From the NCBI RefSeq assembly GCF_051251695.1, contig NZ_JBPOEU010000002.1:62001-126000 (forward strand): a stretch of 64,000 bases of DNA. The letters run 5' to 3'. The DNA is from Maritalea sp051251695 (GTDB lineage Bacteria > Pseudomonadota > Alphaproteobacteria > Rhizobiales > Devosiaceae). Shown one piece after another: positions 8,340-17,290 of this stretch. Each line of letters starts with the position of its first letter. Position 1 is the first letter of the stretch. The translations under genes and the position numbers were made by a program. The notes under the pieces were generated by a model. That model was not told the origin of the DNA. It saw only the letters and a program-made list of their open reading frames with translations, and made no database searches.

Positions 8340-9220
8340 CGCCGTGGGCTTTTACGCATCTGGCGTTGGGCAACGGCGACACAGGCACTAACGATGAGTG
8401 TTGCCCCAATCCACAAGGAAATATGCGGCACTTCTTGAAAGAAGATATAGCCATATAGGCCTGCCCAAATCAGCGCTGTATTATCGACCATCGCAAACAT
8501 TGAAGCGGGAATGTGTTTTAGTGACGTTACAAACATCATGAAGCCTGCCGCCCCAAGCACCCCCAAAGCGATTACACGCCAAATTTGATCCCCTTGCGGC
8601 ACCACAAAATCGATCCCAACAAACGGCAGGCAAAACAATGCGATCAGCCCGGCTTGTACGAACGTAATCACCCGGGCGCTAGATTGGTGCGTTTGGCCCT
8701 TGAGGATAATAATGCTGATAGAATAAGTAACGGGAGCAATAATTGCAGCGACCCAACCAAGCACGCTGCCAGAGCCAGACATCGGCGTTTCACTACCGCC
8801 AAAGGTCACAATCATCGCGCCACCAAAAGCCATCAAAGATGCAATGACCAGCGTTTTGCTCATCTCTTCCTTTAAGATCAGCACACCCATCACAGCCACC
8901 ATAATAGGTGCTGTTAGAGAAATCGCTGTAACCAACCCCAAAGGCAACTCGCCCAAAGCATAAAAGAACGAGAACGCCGTCACCCCAATCATCGCGGAGC
9001 GAATGACATGGGTTTTCATCTTGCTCATTCGGGGCAGTTTTTCTTTGGTGGCGAAAACCAATGCGCCCAGCAAAATGGCCGCGCCGACTTGGCGGAAAAA
9101 TAGAATTTCAATGGTTGGCAATCCACCCGACAGGCTTTTAACCAGCGAGTCCATCAAGGCCAACAATGCGATGCCGCCAACAGCCAGAAGCAAGGCTTCG
9201 ACAGTCCCCAAACTCTTCAT
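8336..9220 (-). CDS. EamA/DMT-family permease
   Basis: About 294 residues with ten membrane helices and two EamA repeats. It is similar to the downstream permease, especially at the end (HIPASMFAMVDNTALIWAGLYGYIFFQE against DLPVSVFAITDNTSLLWAGIIGFLVFAE), which suggests tandem duplication. I start at the ATG at 9220; a TTG 15 codons upstream (9265) would add a polar extension not expected before the first helix. Substrate unknown. Confidence 0.85.
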   Translation of the reverse strand: MKSLGTVEALLLAVGGIALLALMDSLVKSLSGGLPTIEILFFRQVGAAILLGALVFATKEKLPRMSKMKTHVIRSAMIGVTAFSFFYALGELPLGLVTAISLTAPIMVAVMGVLILKEEMSKTLVIASLMAFGGAMIVTFGGSETPMSGSGSVLGWVAAIIAPVTYSISIIILKGQTHQSSARVITFVQAGLIALFCLPFVGIDFVVPQGDQIWRVIALGVLGAAGFMMFVTSLKHIPASMFAMVDNTALIWAGLYGYIFFQEVPHISLWIGATLIVSACVAVAQRQMRKSPRR

Positions 9221-9314
9221 TTTCACACCATGTTGATTTCGCGCCAAAAGAACGTCGGCGCGCAAGAAACATCACGCTAATGCAAAATGGAACAATGTGG
9301 CAAGCACAAGCTTT

Positions 9315-9350
9315 ATTGAGCCCCTAGAACAGCGCTCAACTGTTCTCAAT
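9315..9350 (-). terminator. Possible terminator after the ABC-F gene
   Basis: Two nested inverted repeats overlap the last codons of the ABC-F gene: outer ATTGAG/CTCAAT and inner AACAG/CTGTT. No U-tract follows on the minus strand, so this is a weak call. Confidence 0.35.
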
Positions 9351-11144
9351 TTCTTCGCGCATCATTTCAATCTCAAGCCAATGCTCTTCTTTGCTTTCCA
9401 ACTTCGACTGCGCTTTGGTCATCTGGTCGCTGAGCGTTTGAAACTTCTCTGCGTCCTGCGCATACAAGTTGGGATCAGCCAGATCTGATTGCAATTTTGC
9501 AATTTTTGCTGACAGTTTTTCCATTTCGCCGGGTAATGTTTCAAGCGCATGTTTATGCTTAAACGACAGCTTTTTGGTGCCAGATTTTAGCGCGGCTGCA
9601 GACTTTTCTGCCTTCGTCCGCTTTGGTTTTGCAAGCACCTGCGGCTTGGTCACCCCATAACCGCGCATTTGCACCATATCCGAATATCCACCCGGATATT
9701 CTGTCCAAACCCCATCCCCATCTGCAATAATCGTTGAGGTCACCACGCGGTCCAAGAATTCCCGGTCGTGGCTAACAACCAAAACGGTTCCGTCATAATC
9801 GGCGATCATTTCTTGCAACAGATCAAGCGTTTCCAAATCCAGGTCGTTTGTCGGTTCGTCCAGAATTAGAAAATTTGATGGAAGTGACAAAGCACGCGCA
9901 ATCATAACACGTGCCCTCTCCCCACCCGACAGCTTACCAACACCCGTATTGGCCTGTTCGGGCAAAAACAAAAAGTCCTTCATATAGCCAACCACATGAC
10001 GCGCTTGACCATTGATGACAACATTGTCGCCACCACCACCCGTTAAGGCGTCTTTCAACGTCGTAGTAGGGTCCAACTGCGCACGTTTTTGATCCAGCGT
10101 TGCAACATCAAGCTTTGTGCCCAATTTGACCTTGCCGCTATCCGGGGCCAGTTCACCAATGATCATTTTGATCAAAGTGGTTTTCCCCGCCCCGTTTGGC
10201 CCAACAATACCAATACGGTCGCCGCGCATGATGCGGGTGGAGAAATCCTTCACAATCTGTTTGTCGCCAAAGGCTTTTGATATTTCTTCGATATCAGCAA
10301 CGATTGTGCCCGATTTCTTGCCGTCCGAAACGCTCAACTTCACGCTGCCAGGAGGCCCACGATGATCGTCGCGCTTTTGCCGCAAGTCTGCCAATTCTGA
10401 CATCCGCCGCACATTGCGTTTGCGCCGTGCGGTCACGCCATAGCGCACCCAATGTTCTTCGCGAACAATTTGACGATCAAGCTTATGCTGTTCCAATTCT
10501 TCTTGCGCCAATATCTCATCGCGCCATTCTTCAAAATGGGCAAAACCTTTGTCGGTTTGACGCGTAACGCCACGATCAAGCCAAATTGTTGAACGTGTTA
10601 GATCAGAAAGAAAACGTCTATCGTGCGAAATAATCAGCATGGCCGATTTCATAGAAGACAATTCAGCTTGCAGCCATTCGATCACCGGCAAATCCAAGTG
10701 GTTGGTCGGCTCGTCTAACAGCAAAATATCGGGGTTGGGCGCTAATGTTCGTGCCAGCGCAGCGCGGCGCGTTTCCCCGCCGGACAAAGACTTCGGATCA
10801 GCATCAGGCTGCATACCCAATTGATCCAGCAAATAGGCGGCACGATATTCATCATCCCCCGCTGTCAGTCCTGCCTCAACATATTCAAGAACGCTCGAAT
10901 AGGCAGATAGGTCCGGTTCTTGGGGCAAATAGCGCACCGTCACGCCGGGTTGGACGAACCGTTCAACCTTATCGGCCTCCACATCCCCGGAGGCAATTTT
11001 GAGTAAGGTCGATTTCCCCGACCCATTGCGTCCCACCAACGCGATCCGTTCGCCCGGCGCCACAAACAATTCGGCACCTTCCAACAGGGGTGTCCCCCCA
11101 AAGGTCAATTGAACATCTTTTAGGCTTAAAAGCGCTGCGGCCAT
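9336..11144 (-). CDS. ABC-F family ATPase (Uup-like)
   Basis: About 602 residues with two ABC nucleotide-binding domains and no membrane segments. Each domain has Walker A (GRNGSGKST and GPNGAGKTT), a signature (LSGGETRR and LSGGERAR) and Walker B (ILLLDEPTNHLD and FLILDEPTNDLD). A charged linker lies between them, and a lysine-rich coiled coil (about 510-600) ends the protein, as in Uup. ABC-F proteins act on the ribosome or on DNA-linked processes; the Uup branch is linked to transposon excision and ribosome assembly. I use the ATG at 11144, because AAAG lies at a suitable distance, over the one at 11153. Confidence 0.9.
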   Translation of the reverse strand: MAAALLSLKDVQLTFGGTPLLEGAELFVAPGERIALVGRNGSGKSTLLKIASGDVEADKVERFVQPGVTVRYLPQEPDLSAYSSVLEYVEAGLTAGDDEYRAAYLLDQLGMQPDADPKSLSGGETRRAALARTLAPNPDILLLDEPTNHLDLPVIEWLQAELSSMKSAMLIISHDRRFLSDLTRSTIWLDRGVTRQTDKGFAHFEEWRDEILAQEELEQHKLDRQIVREEHWVRYGVTARRKRNVRRMSELADLRQKRDDHRGPPGSVKLSVSDGKKSGTIVADIEEISKAFGDKQIVKDFSTRIMRGDRIGIVGPNGAGKTTLIKMIIGELAPDSGKVKLGTKLDVATLDQKRAQLDPTTTLKDALTGGGGDNVVINGQARHVVGYMKDFLFLPEQANTGVGKLSGGERARVMIARALSLPSNFLILDEPTNDLDLETLDLLQEMIADYDGTVLVVSHDREFLDRVVTSTIIADGDGVWTEYPGGYSDMVQMRGYGVTKPQVLAKPKRTKAEKSAAALKSGTKKLSFKHKHALETLPGEMEKLSAKIAKLQSDLADPNLYAQDAEKFQTLSDQMTKAQSKLESKEEHWLEIEMMREEIENS

Positions 11145-11229
11145 GATAAACATCTTTGAACTAGATTAGCTGTGCGCTTGGCTTTAACATTAGTGTACCA
11201 AAGATCAAACCAAATGATGGTGCAAGCCG

Positions 11230-12075
11230 ATGCTAAATCAGCAACTGTTAATCAGCGCAGATCAATTACACCGCGAAATGGGCAGCAACGACCTCGTGAT
11301 TGTTGACGGGTCATGGCACCTACCCAATGCAAATCGGGATGCCAGGGCGGAATATGAAAGCGGCCATATCTCAGGCGCACAGTTTTTTAACATCGACACA
11401 ATTGCCGACCAAAATTCGGGCCTGCCGCACACCATGCCATCGCCAGAAACATTCGCATTAGCGGTCGGCGCAATGGGCATTTCCAACAACAGTAATATCG
11501 TTGTCTATGATGCCACTGGCATGTTTTCTGCGGCCCGCGTTTGGTTGATGTTCAAGCTGTTTGGCGCACAAAATGTCCGTGTCCTTAATGGCGGGTTGCC
11601 AGCTTGGAAAAGCGCTGGCTTTGCCGTAACAGACAAAAAACGTGCCGCTGACCCGGCCCAGTTCATCCCAGAATTTGATGCTTCATCCGTCGTGCTTGTC
11701 GACGAAATGCGCAAAACCGTTGATGCTGGTTCCGCACAAGTACTTGATGCGCGAGGCGCTGGCCGATTTGCCGGTACTGACCCGGAACCGCGCGAAGGTA
11801 TGCGGGCCGGTCATATGCCAGGCGCAACCAACGTTCCCTTCTCTAGTTTGCTCAACGAAGACGGCACGTTCAAATCCAGCGACGAATTGAAGACCATGTT
11901 TGCCGACAAGCACATTGATCTGGGAAAACCTATCACCACCACCTGTGGTTCAGGCGTTACGGCATCAATCATCTTACTCGCATTGGAATTGATCGGCAAA
12001 ACGGACGCTCGGCTTTATGACGGGTCATGGGCCGAATGGGGCAGTTTATCGGACACGCCGATAGAAAAAACTTGA
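11230..12075 (+). CDS. sseA: 3-mercaptopyruvate sulfurtransferase (two-domain rhodanese)
   Basis: 281 residues with two rhodanese domains: an inactive first one (about 5-135) and a catalytic second one (150-280). The active-site loop is CGSGVTA with Cys239, the form typical of 3-mercaptopyruvate sulfurtransferase; thiosulfate rhodaneses usually have CRKGVT. The protein transfers sulfur from 3-mercaptopyruvate to thiol or cyanide acceptors in the cytosol. CDS is divergent from the ABC-F gene, with 85 bases between them. Confidence 0.9.
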   Translation: MLNQQLLISADQLHREMGSNDLVIVDGSWHLPNANRDARAEYESGHISGAQFFNIDTIADQNSGLPHTMPSPETFALAVGAMGISNNSNIVVYDATGMFSAARVWLMFKLFGAQNVRVLNGGLPAWKSAGFAVTDKKRAADPAQFIPEFDASSVVLVDEMRKTVDAGSAQVLDARGAGRFAGTDPEPREGMRAGHMPGATNVPFSSLLNEDGTFKSSDELKTMFADKHIDLGKPITTTCGSGVTASIILLALELIGKTDARLYDGSWAEWGSLSDTPIEKT

Positions 12076-12096
12076 CCAACCAGTAAATTCAAAATA

Positions 12097-12127
12097 TTGC
12101 AAATGTTAAACAAAATGGCATTTGCAA
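12097..12127. promoter_or_regulatory. Perfect 9-bp inverted repeat before the HTH-kinase gene
   Basis: TTGCAAATG at 12097-12105 and CATTTGCAA at 12119-12127 form a perfect inverted repeat with a 13-base spacer (half-site centres 22 bases apart, about two turns), ending three bases before the psuK ATG. A dimeric helix-turn-helix protein could bind it. The kinase encoded next carries its own HTH domain and is the obvious candidate. Binding is inferred. Confidence 0.6.
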
Positions 12128-12130
12128 CAC

Positions 12131-13228
12131 ATGACCTTAACTGACCTAGAAGCAAGATTGCTGGCGCAACTAAAAGCGCAACCATTCGCCACCCAACAAG
12201 AGTTGGGCGAAGCGTTGGGCATTTCCCGCGCCAGTGTTGCCAATTATGTTGAGCGCTTGCAGGCCAAAGGTTTGGTCTTGGGTCGGGCATATATATTTGC
12301 AGACGCATCAACCATTTCATGCATTGGCGGCGCGGTGCTTGACCGCGTATTGCGATTGGAACAGCCCGGCATTCCACAAACATCTCAACCTGCCACATCG
12401 CGCGAAACGCGGGGTGGCGTTGCTAGAAACGTCGCAGAAAATCTCGCGCGATTAAGTGAGCAAGTTAAGCTATTTTCCATCGTCGGCAATGATGCCGCTG
12501 GAAAATCAATTCTAGATGCATCCGAAGCCGCCGGAGTTGATACAGCCTTGGTGGTACGCGCAACAGGCGCGACCACGGGTACTTATACCGCGATCATGGA
12601 ACCATCGGGCGACCTTTATTTGGGTGCCGCTGACATGGGTATTTTTGGCCAGCTAGATGCCCAATTCATTGAACGTCATTGGCAAAAAATAGCTGCTTCT
12701 CGTCTCATATTTGCAGACACCAACTGCTCAACTGAATTGCTATCCCAACTTATTACCCGTTGTCACAACAGCGATATTCCATTGGCCATCGATGCTGTTT
12801 CAATTCCAAAATTCAGACGGCTGCCTAAAAATCTGACTGGCATAGAATATCTGTTCTGCAACATGGATGAGGCCCGTGCGGTTATCGGCGCAACAACTGC
12901 CGCTGAAGCAGCTAACGCATTGAACAAGCGCGGCGTGCAAAACATTATCATCACAGATGGCACAAATCCCGTGACCTGTTTCAACGCTAACAAACTTACA
13001 CATGTGGAAATCCCAACAACAAAAATTGTAGATGTTTCCGGCGCAGGCGACGCCTTTGTCGCTGGCTTTCTACACTCCATTCTCGACGGCAAATCAGCGA
13101 TTGAGGCAACGCAAAGCGGTGTTGTTTCAGCTGGGCTTACCGTTCGAAGTGAATTGCGCAACAGCCCAGACCTCAGCGCCCAGATCATCGCTGAACAAGC
13201 GCCAAAAGTTAAAATTCAAAGGACCTAA
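12131..13228 (+). CDS. psuK: PfkB-family kinase with N-terminal HTH domain, probable pseudouridine kinase
   Basis: About 365 residues. Residues 1-60 form a winged-helix HTH (LTDLEARLLAQL, then ELGEALGISRASVANYVERL), and residues 65-360 form a PfkB ribokinase fold with the GG-x-ARNVAENLARL substrate motif and the signature DVSGAGDAFVAGF holding the catalytic Asp. The next gene, one base away, encodes pseudouridine-5'-phosphate glycosidase, so the substrate is most likely pseudouridine, phosphorylated on the 5'-hydroxyl. The fused HTH (as in E. coli YeiI) suggests the kinase also regulates transcription. I use the ATG at 12131; a TTG at 12122 is in frame. Confidence 0.85.
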   Translation: MTLTDLEARLLAQLKAQPFATQQELGEALGISRASVANYVERLQAKGLVLGRAYIFADASTISCIGGAVLDRVLRLEQPGIPQTSQPATSRETRGGVARNVAENLARLSEQVKLFSIVGNDAAGKSILDASEAAGVDTALVVRATGATTGTYTAIMEPSGDLYLGAADMGIFGQLDAQFIERHWQKIAASRLIFADTNCSTELLSQLITRCHNSDIPLAIDAVSIPKFRRLPKNLTGIEYLFCNMDEARAVIGATTAAEAANALNKRGVQNIIITDGTNPVTCFNANKLTHVEIPTTKIVDVSGAGDAFVAGFLHSILDGKSAIEATQSGVVSAGLTVRSELRNSPDLSAQIIAEQAPKVKIQRT

Positions 13229-13229
13229 A

Positions 13230-14135
13230 ATGAAATTCAACCTGCATTTCGGCGAGCATATCACCAAAGCAAAAATGTCTGGCCAACCAATTGTAGCCTT
13301 GGAAACAACAGTGGTGACCCATGGCATGGATTACCCGCACAATATCGACACCGCATTGGCCATGGAACAGGCTGTTCGCGATGCGGGTGCATGTCCAGCA
13401 AGCTTGGGTATCGTTGACGGGCAACCTGTCATCGGCATGAGCGAAACCCAATTGCGTGATTTTGCAAAATCACCACGCGGCTCCATCGCCAAATGCAGCA
13501 GACGCGATTTCCCGGCACTGATGGGCATGGGGAAATCTGGCTCCCTCACCGTCGCCGGCACCATGATATTGGCAAAAGCTGCTGCAATTGATGTGTTCGC
13601 CACGGGCGGCATCGGCGGCGTTCATCGCGGCCACCCATTTGATGTATCCGCAGACTTGCTTGAATTGGGCAAGACCCCAGTAACGGTTGTTTGCGCAGGC
13701 GCAAAGTCAATCCTCGACCTCCCCCTAACCATGGAAGTGTTGGAAACCCAAGGCGTGCCTGTTATCGGATTTGGCTGCAAAAACCTGCCCGCTTTTTACA
13801 CGCGGGATAGCGGCATTGCAGTTCCACACCATGTTAGCGACGCGAGCGATGCTGCGAATATCTTGAATGCATGGCGCAAACTTTCAAGTGAAAATGGCAT
13901 GTTGTTCACCGTGCCAGTGCCCGAAAACGCAGCATTGACCAATGATGAGATGGAAAAAATCATCGAGGCGGCAATTGCTGAGGCGGATGCCAAAGGTGTC
14001 CATGGCGCTGCTGTTACGCCATTTATGCTGGGTAAAGTTGTTGAACTGAGCGGTGGGCGCTCGCTTAAAGCAAACATCGCATTGTTGATCAACAATGCAA
14101 AAGTTGCTGGCGAAATTGCCATCGCGGCTCAATGA
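13230..14135 (+). CDS. psuG: Pseudouridine-5'-phosphate glycosidase
   Basis: 301 residues, the family's usual length. It splits pseudouridine 5'-phosphate to uracil and ribose 5-phosphate, breaking the C-C glycosidic bond. The family motifs are present in order: ALETTVVTHGMDYPHN near residue 20, FATGGIGGVHRG near 130, VVCAGAKSILDLPLTMEVLET near 155 with the lysine that forms the Schiff base in this family, and GVHGAAVTPFMLGKV near 250. AAAGGACC supplies the ribosome-binding site for the ATG at 13230. Together with PsuK it makes a complete pathway for pseudouridine salvage. Confidence 0.93.
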   Translation: MKFNLHFGEHITKAKMSGQPIVALETTVVTHGMDYPHNIDTALAMEQAVRDAGACPASLGIVDGQPVIGMSETQLRDFAKSPRGSIAKCSRRDFPALMGMGKSGSLTVAGTMILAKAAAIDVFATGGIGGVHRGHPFDVSADLLELGKTPVTVVCAGAKSILDLPLTMEVLETQGVPVIGFGCKNLPAFYTRDSGIAVPHHVSDASDAANILNAWRKLSSENGMLFTVPVPENAALTNDEMEKIIEAAIAEADAKGVHGAAVTPFMLGKVVELSGGRSLKANIALLINNAKVAGEIAIAAQ

Positions 14136-14144
14136 GCAAACTGG

Positions 14145-14567
14145 TTAGCGCGTCTTAACGGGCGCGCGCCATGCGATGGCTTTGCTGGGACTGTAACACC
14201 CCACAGCAACTTTTCTGCTGTAATTGCCCGAGATGATTTTCACCCGTCCATCGGCGCATTTTCCCATGACAACACCAATATGGTTGCGCATAACCATGAT
14301 CGAACCCACCTGAATGGGCTTAGCCTTTTTGCCATATTTGGCAAAATCACGAGCCCGATATGAGCCTTGCGTCGCAAAGCCAGCTTGCGCCAAGATTTTT
14401 TCCATATAGCAGGCACACCATTTACTCGGGCAACCTTTTGGGCGGCGGCCGCCCAAGTCTTTTTCCATCAATTTTATGAGATTTTTGGCATTTGCAGGAG
14501 ACGTAAAACCAGCGCTACCCACCGCAATAGCGGTTGCGCAAATAAGTGTTATGAAGATTTTGTGCAT
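14145..14567 (-). CDS. Secreted TIGR02594-type (NlpC/P60/CHAP-like) protein
   Basis: 140 residues with a signal peptide ending at about ANA-KN (residue 27). The mature part contains CPSKWCACYMEKILAQAG with Cys51, and RNHIGVVMGK with His96, a spacing that fits the Cys-His pair of small papain-like amidases of the TIGR02594 group. It may cut peptidoglycan peptides or serve a phage-derived or secreted role. Two cysteines (104 and 124) could form a disulfide. Catalytic activity is inferred from motif resemblance only. Confidence 0.65.
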   Translation of the reverse strand: MHKIFITLICATAIAVGSAGFTSPANAKNLIKLMEKDLGGRRPKGCPSKWCACYMEKILAQAGFATQGSYRARDFAKYGKKAKPIQVGSIMVMRNHIGVVMGKCADGRVKIISGNYSRKVAVGCYSPSKAIAWRAPVKTR

Positions 14568-14709
14568 AGATTAAGGGGCGGCCAAAACCGCCAACGTCGC
14601 TCTTGTTGGTCATAGAAGAAATTGAAGCTGATCTGTCAGCTCCAAGTCGCGCCAAGAACAATGTTTTTATGGCCCAATTGTGACCAGTTTCACCAAATCT
14701 GCAATTGAG

Positions 14710-15630
14710 TTAGAGTTCGCTTTGCCAAGGCGGGTTCGCACCGGCACGCGACACTGTAATCGCGGCAACGTTAACGGCCAGATCCAGCGCTTTTACCAAT
14801 ATGGTGTCGTCAATCGTTTGAAGATCTTGTTTATTCAAAACACCGCTACGTCGCAGGCCAGCCAATAGTCCACCGTTGAAACTATCGCCCGCACCAACCG
14901 TATCAACAACCACAGCCTTTTGTGCAGGAACAGACACTTTGCCTGTACGTGTTATGGCGTCAACGCCTTCGCTGCCCTTGGTCATCAAAACAATCGAAGC
15001 ACCATCAGCAATCATTTGCTGAGCAGCCGTTTCAAACCCAACATCTGGCATCAACCAGTTTAGGTCTTCATCTGAAACTTTTATGATGTCAGCATGTTTT
15101 AACATACGTTCCATACGCGCACGGTAGGTTGCTTCGTCTTTAACAAAACCGGGGCGAATGTTGGGGTCGAACGAGATAACTCGAGATTTGGCCTCACGCG
15201 CCATCAGCGCTTCATATGTGGCGCCACACGGATCAGGGATCAAACTGATCGCGCCAAAGTGCAAAGCTTGGATATCGGTGCCAAATGTTGGCAGGTCAGC
15301 TTCGGCAATCATGCGGCCCGCGCTGTTCTCGTCATAAAACGCATATTCAGCGTGGCCGTCGGTGAGTTTCACAAAAGCGAGTGTTGTCGGCAAATCATGA
15401 CGTTTGCAAAATGAGGCATCAACTTTTGACTGCTTGAGGCTTTCATCAATCTGCTGACCAAATAGGTCCGTGGAAAGTCCGGTGAAAAAACCAGCACTTT
15501 CGCCCAATCGCCCCAGCGTAATCGCGGTATTAAAAACCGCCCCGCCTGAAACAGGAAGATATCCACTGCCCTCATTGCCAATTTCACGCGGCAACATATC
15601 AATCAACGCTTCACCACAACAAACGATCAT
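14710..15630 (-). CDS. PfkB-family sugar kinase (fructokinase-like)
   Basis: 306 residues. The start ATG at 15630 is preceded by GAGGAATAAGACG. The amino terminus CCGEALIDMLPRE, then GGAVFNTAITLGRLG, is the fructokinase/2-keto-3-deoxygluconate kinase type of PfkB signature, and the carboxyl motif VDTVGAGDSFNGGLLAGL contains the catalytic Asp. It phosphorylates a free sugar at the expense of ATP; fructose is the most likely substrate from the first signature. It stands apart from the nearby psuK gene and has no sugar transporter beside it. Confidence 0.82.
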   Translation of the reverse strand: MIVCCGEALIDMLPREIGNEGSGYLPVSGGAVFNTAITLGRLGESAGFFTGLSTDLFGQQIDESLKQSKVDASFCKRHDLPTTLAFVKLTDGHAEYAFYDENSAGRMIAEADLPTFGTDIQALHFGAISLIPDPCGATYEALMAREAKSRVISFDPNIRPGFVKDEATYRARMERMLKHADIIKVSDEDLNWLMPDVGFETAAQQMIADGASIVLMTKGSEGVDAITRTGKVSVPAQKAVVVDTVGAGDSFNGGLLAGLRRSGVLNKQDLQTIDDTILVKALDLAVNVAAITVSRAGANPPWQSEL

Positions 15631-15743
15631 CGTCTTATTCCTCACCCAACAATTCACCTCATCTAGGCGAAATCATCGCAATGCCGCAAGTACAACGCAG
15701 GTTTTTTTACATCATCTGTTGCAATTGAACCTATTTCTCCACC

Positions 15744-16271
15744 CTATTTTGGGGGTCGAAAACTATCTATTTTGCCGTTTTCCGTTTCAATGCGTCCCGC
15801 ACCGATCAGATCAAGGCAATAGGGAACAGCTGGAAACACGGCGGACAAGCACACATCAATTGCGGATGGTTTACCCGGCACATTGATGATCAAAGTTTTG
15901 CCGCGAATGCCAGCGGTCTGGCGTGAGAGAATGGCGGTCGGTACTTGTTCTAGACTGACCTTGCGCATCAATTCGCCAAAGCCGAGCAGTTCTTTTTCCA
16001 TCACCAGTGCCATGGCTTCCGGGGTTAAGTCGCGCGGCGATGGGCCAGTGCCGCCTGTCGTTAAAATAAGATCAACCCCAACATTGTCGCAAAGGTCTTT
16101 TAAACACGCTTCAACCGAAGCAATGCCATCTTCGATGACGCGCTTTTCGGGCACCCAATCTGAATAAACAACTTCATTGAGCCATGCTTCAATCGCCGGA
16201 CCGCTTTTATCCTCATATTCGCCGCGACTGGCACGGTCAGAAATGGTTACGATCCCAATTTTTACAGTCAT
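15744..16271 (-). CDS. mogA: Molybdopterin adenylyltransferase
   Basis: 175 residues, a complete MogA/MoaB-type domain. It has the MPT-binding signature TTGGTGPSPRDLTPEA at about residues 70-85 and GVDLILTTGGTG before it. The enzyme adenylylates molybdopterin ahead of molybdenum insertion. Its gene starts three bases after moaA and closes the nitrate reductase operon, consistent with supplying the molybdenum cofactor for NarG. Confidence 0.9.
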   Translation of the reverse strand: MTVKIGIVTISDRASRGEYEDKSGPAIEAWLNEVVYSDWVPEKRVIEDGIASVEACLKDLCDNVGVDLILTTGGTGPSPRDLTPEAMALVMEKELLGFGELMRKVSLEQVPTAILSRQTAGIRGKTLIINVPGKPSAIDVCLSAVFPAVPYCLDLIGAGRIETENGKIDSFRPPK

Positions 16272-16274
16272 GAA

Positions 16275-17285
16275 TTACCCACCCAAAAACGACATATGCC
16301 GTTTGATACCAGATGTAGAATTCTCATCAATGGAGAAATTATGGCATTCGGGTTTAGCGAATACAGTTTCGCGGATCAAACCTTCAACGGCGGCATTGCT
16401 TTCCGACGACCGAAGTGCGTCACGCAAGTCAACTGCCCCTTCGGCCCCCATGCAGGTAAAAAGCGTACCGGTACATGAAACGCGCACCCGATTGCAGGTT
16501 GAACAGAAATTGTTCGACATCGGTGTGATGAAACCAAGGCGTCCGCCTGTTTCTCCAACCCGCACATAGCGCGACGGGCCACCAGTTGTGTCGCCAATAT
16601 CCGTAAGCGACCAGCGCTGATCCAAATCTTGACGGAAGTCTGTCAGAGACAAATATTGCTCGTTTCGATCAAATCCAACATCACCTAACGGCATTGTCTC
16701 GATCAAAGTCAGGTCCATGCCGCGACCATGGGTGAACTTGATGAGGTCGTCGATCTCTTCTTCGATTTTGCCTTTAACGGCCACGGTATTGATTTTGATA
16801 CGCAAGCCAGCAGCAAGCGCTTCTTCAATGCTGCCGAGCACCCGCTCCAGACGCCCCCAACGGGTGATTTCAGCGTACTTTTCAGGGCAAAGCGTATCGA
16901 GCGAAACATTGACACGTTTAACGCCAAAATCGACCAACTGCTTGGCGTATTTTCCCAACAGCGTGCCGTTTGTTGTAAGCGTAAGCTCATCAAGCGCACC
17001 GCTTTTTAGGTGACGTGACAAGCCCTCGAAAAGGCTCATCACATTTTTGCGCACCAATGGCTCACCGCCGGTCAGGCGAACTTTGCGTACGCCATTATCG
17101 ACAAACGCACCAACCAAACGTTCCAGTTCTTCGAGCGACAACACCTCTTTGCGCGGCAAAAACGTCATCTGTTCTGACATGCAATAGGTGCAGCGCAAAT
17201 CACACCTGTCAGTGATCGACAAGCGAAGATAACTCGCCTGCCGTCCATACTGGTCAATGAGATCTGGCGTAGTGTGGTTTTGCAT
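16275..17285 (-). CDS. moaA: GTP 3',8-cyclase (molybdenum cofactor step 1)
   Basis: 336 residues. The radical-SAM cluster motif is CDLRCTYC (residues 28-35), with LTGGEPLVR following. A second cluster is bound by the carboxyl pattern CSTCNRVRVSCTG and a later Cys (FTCMG), and the protein ends in GG, as the catalytic tail of MoaA does. It turns GTP into the cyclic precursor of molybdopterin with MoaC, which is not encoded in this window. It starts five bases after the parvulin gene, so it is part of the nar operon. Confidence 0.95.
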   Translation of the reverse strand: MQNHTTPDLIDQYGRQASYLRLSITDRCDLRCTYCMSEQMTFLPRKEVLSLEELERLVGAFVDNGVRKVRLTGGEPLVRKNVMSLFEGLSRHLKSGALDELTLTTNGTLLGKYAKQLVDFGVKRVNVSLDTLCPEKYAEITRWGRLERVLGSIEEALAAGLRIKINTVAVKGKIEEEIDDLIKFTHGRGMDLTLIETMPLGDVGFDRNEQYLSLTDFRQDLDQRWSLTDIGDTTGGPSRYVRVGETGGRLGFITPMSNNFCSTCNRVRVSCTGTLFTCMGAEGAVDLRDALRSSESNAAVEGLIRETVFAKPECHNFSIDENSTSGIKRHMSFLGG

Positions 17286-17290
17286 AATAT

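Noticed and set aside
12131..13228. Reading psuK as a ROK- or LacI-type repressor rather than a kinase
   Set aside because: The PfkB signature with its catalytic Asp and the adjacent psuG gene show an intact kinase; the HTH is an added domain.
13032..13229. Long upstream extension of the psuG frame into psuK
   Set aside because: The psuG family starts at the ATG at 13230, which has AAAGGACC before it; the extension would overlap the kinase end.
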